This document shows positions 1 to 5,118 of a stretch of DNA of 8,304 nt, piece after piece. A program made the position numbers and the translations under genes. This DNA comes from an uncultured Deinococcales bacterium (GTDB lineage Bacteria; Deinococcota; Deinococci; Deinococcales; Trueperaceae). Within the stretch, counting starts at the first letter, position 1. Every line of letters starts with the position of its first letter. The notes below the pieces were generated by a model. It worked only from the letters and a program-made list of their open reading frames with translations, did not search any database and was not told the origin of the DNA. The stretch lies in NCBI GenBank assembly GCA_937934635.1, contig CALGZD010000027.1:1-8304 (forward strand), read 5' to 3'.

Positions 1-219
1 AACTGCATAGTTCTCTAACAACTCACCACGCCACGCCTTTGGCACATTGGTCATATCTCCAAAGTTATAACGCCCTTGGTCGTATATCCACGTTGCAAGC
101 TGTTTTTGTCGATAGCTCTGATTTTGCCAAGCAGGTAAATCCTTTACATCAAAAGAAAGTAAGCTTGGCTTATTAAGCGTTTCAACAGTATTTAGTTGTA
201 CGGTTGTTTGCGACTCCAT
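1..219 (-). CDS. rlmN: RlmN, dual-specificity rRNA/tRNA adenine-C2 methyltransferase (N-terminal 73 codons only)
   Basis: RlmN is a radical-SAM enzyme that methylates C2 of A2503 in 23S rRNA and A37 of some tRNAs. Only the accessory N-terminal domain lies in the window; the CxxxCxxC iron-sulfur motif would be beyond the left edge. Visible family pattern: LPAWQNQSYRQKQLATWIYD (residues 29-48), then FGDMTNVPKAWR (53-64), matching the usual 'fR..Qi..Wiy...v..f.eMtnlPk..R'. The frame is open to base 1. The ATG at 219-217 is used because an in-frame TAG lies nine codons upstream. No good Shine-Dalgarno sits at normal distance; an AGGAA lies 21 nt upstream, closer to a CTG five codons before the ATG, so a CTG start is a remote alternative. 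A possible small upstream ORF overlaps this start. Identity is inferred from motif pattern only. Confidence 0.85.
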   Translation of the reverse strand, partial: MESQTTVQLNTVETLNKPSLLSFDVKDLPAWQNQSYRQKQLATWIYDQGRYNFGDMTNVPKAWRGELLENYAV

Positions 220-341
220 ACGTACTTGTAACAGTAACGATTCCTAAAACTTATATACAAGAGACGAGCGGTGCATCCTCTAAATACTCTTAGTACTCTT
301 AGCGTTTCAATATAAAGCATTTCAATGTAAAGCGTTTCCAT
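192..341 (-). CDS. Possible small upstream ORF (49 codons) overlapping the rlmN start
   Basis: An ATG at 341-339 opens a 49-codon frame ending in TAA at 194-192, out of frame with rlmN and overlapping its first 28 nt. It reads through the 15-bp and 9-bp tandem repeats, giving ETLYI-EMLYI-ETLRV-LRV, followed by a basic, aromatic tail (RNRYCYKYVWSRK). A weak promoter-like pair lies just upstream on this strand: TTGTTA (378-373), 19-nt spacer, TACAGT (353-348), ending 6 nt before the ATG, which would give a leaderless message. The open frame may simply result from repeat units that are multiples of three. No function is assigned. Confidence 0.2.
   Translation of the reverse strand: METLYIEMLYIETLRVLRVFRGCTARLLYISFRNRYCYKYVWSRKQPYN
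285..302. repeat. 9-bp tandem duplication
   Basis: TACTCTTAG occurs twice head to tail (285-293 and 294-302) in the gap between rlmN and the next gene. It directly abuts the 15-bp repeat array. Confidence 0.85.
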
Positions 342-345
342 ATAA
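301..345. repeat. 15-bp tandem repeat, three copies
   Basis: Three adjacent imperfect 15-mers: AGCGTTTCAATATAA (301-315), AGCATTTCAATGTAA (316-330) and AGCGTTTCCATATAA (331-345). They differ at one to three positions, so the array is old enough to have begun diverging. A short inverted repeat, CACAC-T-GTGTG (354-364), follows just before the stop codon of the neighbouring gene. Confidence 0.85.
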
Positions 346-367
346 CAACTGTACACACTGTGTGGCT

Positions 368-898
368 TTATATAACAAATACAGGTAGATTCTCTCCAAG
401 CAACTCTACTTCATCTCTTAAGCGAGTAAATACAATTGGATCTAAGTAAGCTGATGAAGCTCGAAGTAAACCTAAATAATACTCAGCAATTTGCTGTTGT
501 TCTTTTGGCTCTAAACTTTCTCTTTCTTTGCTTGTAAATAGCTCACTAACAAAATTTTCTGGAGATTCAAGTGCTGAACAACCACCTTGATTGATCGTAA
601 TTTTTAGAAAATCGACTGTCTCGCTTGGGTTATGCCAAAAGCCAAAATTAAGCTCATCTGTTAAGGCATCTACTCTTTGCATCATTTTGTGATAGTTGGC
701 TTGTTGCAAGACTTGCCGAGCACTTGCTTCGCGCTCAATTCTTTTTTGGGCATATTCACTAAGCGACAAATAGCCAATCTTTGGTCTAGCAGCACCACCT
801 ACTAGTGCACGTAAACGGTATGCTAGTAGATAGTCTTGGTATTCACGAAGATGTTCATGTGTTTTCTGGTTACTGCCCAAGTTATTCACAATTAGCAT
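368..898 (-). CDS. Hypothetical protein, ~176 aa, family not recognised
   Basis: The frame is open and looks coding: mixed hydrophilic composition, no low-complexity runs, no membrane segment and no signal peptide. It appears to be a mostly helical soluble protein with charged stretches such as HEHLREYQDYLLAYRLRAL near the N-terminus, SEYAQKRIEREA in the middle and KEQQQIAEYYLGLLRASSAY near the C-terminus. Two cysteines are absent as a pair, and no metal or nucleotide motif is visible. The ATG at 898-896 was chosen; a TTG seven codons upstream (919-917) is the alternative, giving 183 aa. Neither has a convincing Shine-Dalgarno. It lies 148 nt upstream of rlmN on the same strand, too far and too repeat-filled to argue for a tight operon. 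I do not assign a function. Confidence 0.7.
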   Translation of the reverse strand: MLIVNNLGSNQKTHEHLREYQDYLLAYRLRALVGGAARPKIGYLSLSEYAQKRIEREASARQVLQQANYHKMMQRVDALTDELNFGFWHNPSETVDFLKITINQGGCSALESPENFVSELFTSKERESLEPKEQQQIAEYYLGLLRASSAYLDPIVFTRLRDEVELLGENLPVFVI

Positions 899-1000
899 TT
901 TACAAAGATTTGCTAGCAAACATAGTGTTGTAAAGAGGAATTAACACACACACGATAATCGACTAGATATTCAAAAAAGTACCTACATTTGCCTACACTT

Positions 1001-1016
1001 TAATTGTTTACAATTA
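1001..1016. promoter_or_regulatory. Operator-like palindrome with TGTTTACA core
   Basis: TAATTGT-TT-ACAATTA has perfect 7-bp arms around a 2-bp centre. It lies about 100 nt upstream of the 368-898 gene. A related palindrome, AACTGT-TT-ACAGTT, occurs at 6371-6384. Binding by a repressor is inference only. Confidence 0.35.
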
Positions 1017-1021
1017 CTGAA

Positions 1022-1065
1022 GATCCAGCAAAGACCCAGCAAGAACAAAGCAAAGACCCAGCAAA
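1022..1065. repeat. 11-bp-period repeat, about four units
   Basis: Units GATCCAGCAAA, GACCCAGCAAG, AACAAAGCAAA and GACCCAGCAAA follow each other at 11-bp spacing. Within this, a perfect 16-mer at 1027-1042 recurs at 1049-1064. No ORF accompanies it. Confidence 0.75.
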
Positions 1066-1120
1066 CCTAGCCATTTGCACAACACATACAACATAAAATC
1101 CAACACTAGCAGCACTTCTC

Positions 1121-1129
1121 TGCTATACT
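1121..1129 (+). promoter_or_regulatory. Candidate extended -10 promoter TGCTATACT
   Basis: TGC followed by TATACT matches the extended -10 form TGnTAnnnT seen at three other gaps here. The -35 region is poor (CCAACA at 1100-1105, 18-nt spacer). Transcription would start near 1136 and run into the inverted-repeat element at 1138-1220, then toward glgC, giving either a long structured leader or a separate small RNA. Confidence 0.4.
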
Positions 1130-1137
1130 GAAAATAC

Positions 1138-1220
1138 GTAAATCAAAGTAACGCAGGTTTGATAATTATCTATCCTGCCAAGTTTGTACTGTGATTGAAC
1201 TTATTTGAGGTTTGATTTAC
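1138..1220. repeat. 83-bp inverted-repeat element, possible MITE or structured leader RNA
   Basis: The element is bounded by perfect 10-bp inverted repeats GTAAATCAAA (1138-1147) and TTTGATTTAC (1211-1220). ATAC directly flanks both sides (1134-1137 and 1221-1224), as a 4-bp target duplication would. As RNA it could form a three-way junction: the 10-bp closing stem, GCAGG/CCTGC (1153-1157 with 1174-1178) enclosing the palindrome GATAATTATC (1161-1170), and AAGTT/AACTT (1180-1184 with 1198-1202). GGTTTGAT also occurs twice (1156-1163, 1209-1216). It has no coding capacity. Small non-autonomous transposon and cis-regulatory RNA are both open; I do not recognise a known riboswitch class. Confidence 0.45.
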
Positions 1221-1334
1221 ATACAAATAAATTTATACATCTAGCCGAATGCTAGAATAGTATGTGATACCGAGTCCGACACTATCGTTAATTTAGTAAG
1301 CAGCTAAAAGCGTCAGGTGCTCAAGCACATTCCG

Positions 1335-1374
1335 CTTCGCAGTTAAAGGCTATACTTCGCAGTTAAAGGCTATA
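1335..1374. repeat. Perfect 20-bp tandem duplication
   Basis: The 20-mer beginning CTTCGCAG and ending AGGCTATA occurs twice head to tail (1335-1354 and 1355-1374) with no mismatch, so it is recent or conserved. It lies about 65 bp upstream of the glgC -10 box and is not in an open frame on either strand. Confidence 0.9.
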
Positions 1375-1437
1375 GTTAGATTTTTAAATCAGAACAGCTT
1401 ATGAATTAATGAATGAATTAAGCAGAATTGGTATGAA

Positions 1438-1463
1438 TATAATATCTTTCAATAAATAAGGGG
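1438..1463 (+). promoter_or_regulatory. glgC proximal -10 box and Shine-Dalgarno
   Basis: A consensus TATAAT lies at 1438-1443, with no clear -35 at normal spacing. The Shine-Dalgarno AAGGGG (1458-1463) is 6 nt before a GTG. This decides the start: the first in-frame ATG is ten codons in, with no RBS of its own. Predicted transcription start is near 1450, leaving a leader of about 20 nt. Confidence 0.65.
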
Positions 1464-1469
1464 TTTTTA

Positions 1470-2723
1470 GTGTTTACAAAGAAAGTTAAAGTCATTGGGA
1501 TGGTTCTAGCAGGTGGTAAAGGCAGCCGTCTGTCTCCACTAACACAAAAACGAACCAAACCAGCCGTTCCCTTTGGAAGCAAATACAGAATTATCGATTT
1601 TGCGCTTAACAACATGATTAATTCTGAAATTTTTGGCATGTATGTGTTAACACAATTTAAAGCCCAATCTCTCACTGAGCATATCCAGAGAAACTGGCGT
1701 TTTGGCAGCTTTCTCAGTGATCACTTCATCACACTAGCCCCTGCACAGATGTATCTTTACGAAGAAATTGGTGCCGAATGGTACAGAGGTACTGCTGATG
1801 CTATATATCAAAATCTGCATCTTGTTGAAAGCAACGATGCTGATTTAGTAGCTATCTTCAGTGGAGACCACATATACAAAATGGATATTCGCCAAATGGT
1901 ACAGAATCACTTGGATTGTAAAGCTGATATAAGTATTGCTGCCTACCCAACCCCTATTGAAGACTGTAGTCGCTTTGGCGTTTTACAAGTAGATAATCAG
2001 TTCCAAATTACTGACTTTCAAGAAAAGCCTGAAAACCCGACACCTATCCCTGACAGACCTACTCACGGTCTGGCTTCTATGGGTAATTACATTTTTACTG
2101 TTGATGCACTTAAGAAACTGCTTGACTATGATGCAGCGAATCAAATGTCTGAACACGATTTTGGCAACAATGTGCTACCGCTTGCGCTCGAGCAAGGCTA
2201 TAAAATCCAAGCCTATGACTTTGCGAGTAATACCCTCCCAGGTCAGTACGGTCCAAATACCTACTGGCGAGATGTAGGCACAATCGACAGCTACTGGGAA
2301 GCTAGCATGGATCTAGTAGACATTAGCCCAGAATTTGACCTTTATAACTACGACTGGCCACTTAGAACTAGTTCAGAATACTCACCTCCTGCTAAATTTG
2401 TTCACGAGCAAGAAGGGCGTACAGGTCAAGCCATTAACAGCATGGTGGCTGGGGGTGTCATCGTATCAGGTGCAACACTTCGAAAGTCTTTGGTAAGTAG
2501 GCGTGTTGATGTCCGAAGCCACAGCTTAGTAGAAAATTCTGTCATTTTTGGTGATTGCTCTATTGGACGACACTGCACCATTCGAAACACCATTATCGAT
2601 AAAAACGTGAGTGTACCAGAAGGCACACAAATTGGTGTTAATTTAGATGATGACAGAGCACGTGGCTTTACTGTGACAGACTCAGGCATTGTTGTTATAC
2701 CAAAGGGCTACACATTCACCTAA
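1470..2723 (+). CDS. glgC: Glucose-1-phosphate adenylyltransferase (ADP-glucose pyrophosphorylase)
   Basis: GlgC makes ADP-glucose and pyrophosphate from ATP and glucose-1-phosphate, the committed step of bacterial glycogen synthesis, in the cytoplasm. The 417 aa are near the usual ~420-430. N-terminal nucleotidyltransferase domain: [11 protein letters not shown] (15-25), [19 protein letters not shown] (30-48), WYRGTADA (104-111), SGDHIYKMD (131-139, with the metal-binding Asp133), FQEKP (183-187, glucose-1-phosphate contact) and YWRDVGT (265-271). A C-terminal left-handed beta-helix is indicated by the [20 protein letters not shown] repeat (356-375). The GTG start has a strong RBS. No other glg gene is in the window, so it appears monocistronic. 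The last codons and stop lie in a 12-bp tandem duplication. No intrinsic terminator immediately follows. The sequence resembles Deinococcus GlgC as remembered. Confidence 0.96.
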   Translation: MFTKKVKVIGMVLAGGKGSRLSPLTQKRTKPAVPFGSKYRIIDFALNNMINSEIFGMYVLTQFKAQSLTEHIQRNWRFGSFLSDHFITLAPAQMYLYEEIGAEWYRGTADAIYQNLHLVESNDADLVAIFSGDHIYKMDIRQMVQNHLDCKADISIAAYPTPIEDCSRFGVLQVDNQFQITDFQEKPENPTPIPDRPTHGLASMGNYIFTVDALKKLLDYDAANQMSEHDFGNNVLPLALEQGYKIQAYDFASNTLPGQYGPNTYWRDVGTIDSYWEASMDLVDISPEFDLYNYDWPLRTSSEYSPPAKFVHEQEGRTGQAINSMVAGGVIVSGATLRKSLVSRRVDVRSHSLVENSVIFGDCSIGRHCTIRNTIIDKNVSVPEGTQIGVNLDDDRARGFTVTDSGIVVIPKGYTFT

Positions 2724-2748
2724 AGATACACCTAAAGATACCTAAATA
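2717..2748. repeat. 12-bp tandem duplication over the glgC stop codon
   Basis: CACCTAAAGATA occurs at 2717-2728 and 2729-2740, followed by a partial third copy, CCTAAATA (2741-2748). The first copy contains the glgC TAA (2721-2723). Confidence 0.8.
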
Positions 2749-2764
2749 CGATAAAGTCTAAACC

Positions 2765-2802
2765 TCTAGTTTCCGCACATCTTCTAGTTTCCGCACATCT
2801 TC
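2765..2802. repeat. Perfect 18-bp tandem duplication
   Basis: TCTAGTTTCCGCACATCT is present at 2765-2782 and again at 2783-2800, with two bases of a third copy. It lies between glgC and the tRNA promoter. Confidence 0.9.
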
Positions 2803-2842
2803 ATACATTTGAAAAGTCCTCAAAAAAGTCCTTGACTGCCCC

Positions 2843-2872
2843 TTGACCTTCTAAAATCTGCTGTGTTAAACT
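2843..2872 (+). promoter_or_regulatory. Promoter of tRNA-Ile
   Basis: TTGACC (2843-2848), an 18-nt spacer and TAAACT (2867-2872) preceded by TG plus one base (2864-2866), an extended -10. Predicted start is near 2879, giving a 5' extension of about 43 nt removed during tRNA maturation. Confidence 0.6.
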
Positions 2873-2879
2873 CCCAAAC

Positions 2880-2917
2880 GCTAAAGAAGAAAATGCTTTA
2901 GCAAAAAGATTTTTTTT
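2880..2917 (+). other. Hairpin plus T8 tract in the tRNA 5' leader
   Basis: GCTAAAG (2880-2886) pairs with CTTTAGC (2896-2902) across a 9-nt loop; AAAAAGA and then eight T (2910-2917) follow, only 4 nt before the mature tRNA. It resembles a terminator with a displaced U tract. It lies after the tRNA promoter, so it could terminate glgC read-through, attenuate the tRNA, or only mark a processing site. Confidence 0.4.
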
Positions 2918-2921
2918 GTAT

Positions 2922-2998
2922 GGGTGATTAGCTCAGTTGGTTAGAGCGCGCCGCTGATAACGTCGAGGTCGGAGGTTCAAATCCTCCATCACCCACCA
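2922..2998 (+). tRNA. tRNA-Ile (anticodon GAT), CCA encoded
   Basis: A 77-nt cloverleaf. Acceptor arm GGGTGAT pairs with ATCACCC (2988-2994), D arm GCTC/GAGC, anticodon loop CTGATAA with GAT at 2956-2958, variable loop AGGTC, T arm GGAGG-TTCAAAT-CCTCC, discriminator A and a genomically encoded CCA (2996-2998). GAT reads AUC and AUU. The anticodon stem, CGCCG (2949-2953) against CGTCG (2961-2965), has one C-U mismatch at the 29-41 pair; all other stems are perfect. No rRNA gene is adjacent, although in many bacteria this tRNA sits in the 16S-23S spacer. Confidence 0.97.
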
Positions 2999-3006
2999 AA
3001 AAGCTT

Positions 3007-3039
3007 AAAAAACTCCTCAGATATTTGAGGAGTTTTTTT
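3007..3039. terminator. Bidirectional intrinsic terminator between tRNA-Ile and mreC
   Basis: AACTCCTCA (3011-3019) pairs perfectly with TGAGGAGTT (3026-3034) around a 6-nt loop. Flanking A and T runs (3007-3010 and 3035-3039) extend the stem and supply a U tract in either direction. It can end both the tRNA transcript and the convergent mreC transcript, whose stop codon is 13 nt away. Confidence 0.93.
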
Positions 3040-3051
3040 ATTTGTAAATCT

Positions 3052-3921
3052 TTAGAGTGGTTTGATTAGCGATACTGCCAAAATATTTTGGATGTCCGCA
3101 GCAGGTTTAACAATAAACTCAGTTGTGAGGCTGTTAGGGTCATTGTCGAGCACTTGAATGACAGTACCAACAGGCAAGCCACGAGGAAATAGTCCTTTGC
3201 GACTCTGAGTTTCGACAAGGTCACCAACTTTGACTGTATCTTGCTGAAAGTAGTCAATAATCCGCAAATTGCCATCTAGTTGTCCAACAGCAATGCCTTG
3301 ACCAGCTTTGCCTTGAACCGTTACACCAACTCGTGAGCTTGGATCGAGAATAGTGCGAACAACTGATCTGCGCTCGCTGACTTCAGTAACAATACCAACT
3401 AGACCTTCTGGCACAGTGATAGGCATGTTTTTGACGACACTATCGTTTTTCCCCTTATTGAGGGTCATGGTGTTTTGTAACCTGCCTGAAGATATGCCGA
3501 TGACATCAGCAGTGCCGATGACGCCTGAAGATTGGAAGACACGTACCCCAAGCACCTGTCGGTAGTTTTCGAGTTGCAGCTCGAGCTGCCTTTGTTCACT
3601 CTTTAAGGTGGCGACTTCTTCTTGCAAATTTGCAATCACTTCTTCTTGGTCATGCCTTTGAGAAACACTTGCTAGGTAGTTGCGTACATTAGCTGTGGAA
3701 GCCACAAAGATGTTGTGTGGCAGTGCAACGGCACTACTCAGAAAAGATAGCGGTCTTTGCACTAAGGATCTTTGAAATAAGCTAGTTGATGTTGCTGTGT
3801 TTGCTCCTGATGTTCCTGTGTTTGAAGTTGCTGTATCTGGTCTTTGTCCAATTTGAATCAAGACAATTGACAAAGCAGCGAGTATTAAAAAGGTGACAAA
3901 AGCTTTTGCTAATTCAGACAA
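3052..3921 (-). CDS. mreC: Rod shape-determining protein MreC
   Basis: MreC is a bitopic inner-membrane protein of the elongasome that links MreB and MreD to PBP2/RodA for lateral wall synthesis. The 289 aa show a short cytoplasmic N-terminus, one membrane segment (about 7-24, AFVTFLILAALSIVLIQI), a Ser/Thr/Asn-rich linker (27-48), a coiled coil (about 92-125) and the beta-rich MreC core with LNKGKNDSVVKNMPI (154-168), PEGLVGIVTEV (171-181), FPRGLPVGTV (245-254) and VKPAADIQNI (271-280). The start is TTG at 3921, supported by TGGGG 7 nt upstream and by the lack of any other start before the membrane segment. It overlaps the end of maf by 8 nt, implying translational coupling. mreD, the usual next gene, is absent: a terminator follows at once. 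Confidence 0.94.
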   Translation of the reverse strand: MSELAKAFVTFLILAALSIVLIQIGQRPDTATSNTGTSGANTATSTSLFQRSLVQRPLSFLSSAVALPHNIFVASTANVRNYLASVSQRHDQEEVIANLQEEVATLKSEQRQLELQLENYRQVLGVRVFQSSGVIGTADVIGISSGRLQNTMTLNKGKNDSVVKNMPITVPEGLVGIVTEVSERRSVVRTILDPSSRVGVTVQGKAGQGIAVGQLDGNLRIIDYFQQDTVKVGDLVETQSRKGLFPRGLPVGTVIQVLDNDPNSLTTEFIVKPAADIQNILAVSLIKPL

Positions 3922-4501
3922 AACGAAACCCCAGATGTTTAATTTCTTTGCAGATGTGTGCCAAGCTCAAGCCTACGATATTAAAGTAACAGCCTTCGAT
4001 GTTTTCGACTAAGGTTGCGCCATAGCCTTGAATGGCGTACGCCCCAGCTTTATCTTTACCTTCACCAGTAGAGACGTACCAATCAAGCTCTGCCTCGTCT
4101 AGGTCTCGCAGGTAGACTTTGCTGGTCAGGACACTGGCTCGAGCCCTACCCTCATGACTCAAACAGTAACCACTGTACACAGTATGCATATTACCCGATA
4201 AGAGTTTCAAAAAGCTTAGTGCCTCTTCATCATTTTCTGGTTTAGAGAGGATTTTCTGGTCTATAGCTACGAGTGTGTCAGCAGCAATCACCAGATGCCC
4301 TCGGTGGTCTTTGGCTATGTGTTCTGCTTTTGACTTACTAAGGCGTTCCACGAGTGTAGCGACGGCTTCACCTTCAAACGGGCTTTCATCGACATCAGCG
4401 GGCTTGATTTCAAAAGGGATGTTTAGTAGACCTAAGAGTTCTTTTCTTCTTGGTGAAGCACTAGCGAGTATAAGGGGTGGAAGCGATTTTGAATTTGTCA
4501 T
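3914..4501 (-). CDS. maf: Maf family nucleoside triphosphate pyrophosphatase
   Basis: Maf/YhdE-type enzymes hydrolyse non-canonical or surplus nucleoside triphosphates (typically dTTP, UTP and modified pyrimidines) to monophosphate and pyrophosphate, and are linked to septum inhibition. The 195 aa carry LILASASPRRKELL (10-23), VIAADTLVAID (71-81), LSKPEND (85-91), LLSGNMHTVYSG (100-111) and GEGKDKAGAYAIQGYGA (146-162); the AYAIQG form favours the dTTP/UTP subgroup over the m7GTP (YceF) subgroup. Late in the protein GLSL (177-180) stands where GLPL is usual. The ATG at 4501 has no Shine-Dalgarno; a TATAAA box (4519-4514) ends 11 nt before it, so the transcript may have almost no leader. It is the first gene of a maf-mreC unit. 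Confidence 0.94.
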   Translation of the reverse strand: MTNSKSLPPLILASASPRRKELLGLLNIPFEIKPADVDESPFEGEAVATLVERLSKSKAEHIAKDHRGHLVIAADTLVAIDQKILSKPENDEEALSFLKLLSGNMHTVYSGYCLSHEGRARASVLTSKVYLRDLDEAELDWYVSTGEGKDKAGAYAIQGYGATLVENIEGCYFNIVGLSLAHICKEIKHLGFRFV

Positions 4502-4650
4502 GATAAGTAGTGTTTATAGGTTGTTTTGAATCTTTTGATAGCTGTATATTTTAAATCTAGATTTTTAACCTGAGCAAAAACTGATATAAACTATACAATA
4601 GCTGTAGATTAGTTTTTCTAAAGCATTATTGCAAGATGGGGATTTTAATA
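4502..4650. promoter_or_regulatory. Divergent maf/bcp promoter region with palindrome and direct repeats
   Basis: A perfect 12-bp palindrome, AAATCTAGATTT (4553-4564), sits in the middle. It is flanked by ATAGCTGTATATT (4538-4550) and ATAGCTGTAGATT (4598-4610), a 13-bp direct repeat with one mismatch at a 60-bp offset. Likely -10 boxes: TATAAA at 4519-4514 for maf, and TGATATAAA (4582-4590, extended -10) or TATACA (4592-4597) for bcp; -35 boxes are weak. The symmetry suggests shared control, which is inference. Confidence 0.45.
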
Positions 4651-5118
4651 ATGACCAGATTACAAGAAGGAGATAAAGCTCCTAACTTCAAACTACCTTC
4701 AACGGATGGCACACTTCAACTCAAAGATTTTAAGGGTGAGTGGTTAGTCCTATACTTTTACCCAAAAGATGATACGCCTGGTTGTACTAAAGAAGCGTGT
4801 GATTTTCGTGACCTGCAAGCAAACGCTAGTATGGATGCCAAAGTTGTAGGTGTATCGGCTGATGATTTAGCATCGCATGAAAAATTTCAAGAAAAGTATG
4901 AGCTGAATTTTCCGCTTCTCTTTGATGAAGAGAATGAACTTGCTAAGGCGTACGCAGCCTATGGCGAAAAGAAGCTATACGGCAAAGTGGTTGTAGGGTT
5001 GATTCGCTCTACCTTTATTATCAATCCTAAAGGTGAAATTGCCAAAGCAATGTATAACGTGAAAGCGACAGGACACGGTGAACGTGTTGCGAAAATTTTG
5101 AAAGACTTACAAGCATAA
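4651..5118 (+). CDS. bcp: Thiol peroxidase Bcp (peroxiredoxin Q family)
   Basis: Bcp reduces hydrogen peroxide and organic hydroperoxides with thioredoxin as electron donor, in the cytoplasm. With the start at 4651 the protein has 155 aa. The peroxidatic site is YPKDDTPGCTKEAC (37-50): Cys45 in the T-P-x-C context and Cys50 as probable resolving cysteine, the same spacing and numbering as E. coli Bcp. Arg119 in GLIRSTFII is the conserved active-site arginine; GDKAPNFKLPSTDG (7-20) is the usual N-terminal strand. An in-frame ATG at 4636 would add five residues (MGILI) but lacks an RBS, whereas GGGG (4638-4641) lies 9 nt before 4651 and the family begins there. First gene of bcp-rpiA-acpS; its TAA overlaps the rpiA ATG by one base. 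Confidence 0.93.
   Translation: MTRLQEGDKAPNFKLPSTDGTLQLKDFKGEWLVLYFYPKDDTPGCTKEACDFRDLQANASMDAKVVGVSADDLASHEKFQEKYELNFPLLFDEENELAKAYAAYGEKKLYGKVVVGLIRSTFIINPKGEIAKAMYNVKATGHGERVAKILKDLQA

Larger units (their letters stand above)
899..1469. other. Gene-free gap upstream of glgC
   Basis: No credible ORF in about 570 nt. It holds, in order: an operator-like palindrome, an 11-bp-period repeat, an extended -10 box, an 83-bp inverted-repeat element, a 6-bp hairpin (TCTAGC-CGAAT-GCTAGA, 1240-1256), a 5-bp stem (ATAGT 1257-1261 with ACTAT 1281-1285), a 20-bp tandem duplication and the proximal glgC promoter and RBS. Stop codons are dense in all frames. Confidence 0.7.

Noticed and set aside
285..1374. 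CRISPR array
   Set aside because: The repeats are directly adjacent, short, few and unrelated between sites; there are no spacers and no cas genes.
1138..1469. Known riboswitch upstream of glgC
   Set aside because: No conserved core of TPP, SAM, FMN, purine, glycine, c-di-GMP or T-box type was recognised.
1418..1675. Minus-strand frame over the glgC promoter and start
   Set aside because: It is antisense to well-conserved GlgC N-terminal coding sequence and has no recognisable protein pattern.
2761..2850. Short minus-strand frame through the 18-bp repeat (MYEDVRKLEDVRKLEV, with GAGG 9 nt upstream)
   Set aside because: Only 16 codons. The repeat unit is a multiple of three, so an open frame is expected by chance, and there is no adjacent target gene on that strand.
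4275..4529. Plus-strand frame over maf
   Set aside because: Shadow of the maf coding frame; maf has unambiguous family motifs in the opposite strand.
4636..4650. Upstream ATG as the bcp start
   Set aside because: It has no RBS; GGGG is placed for the ATG at 4651, and the family begins at the equivalent of MTRLQEGD.
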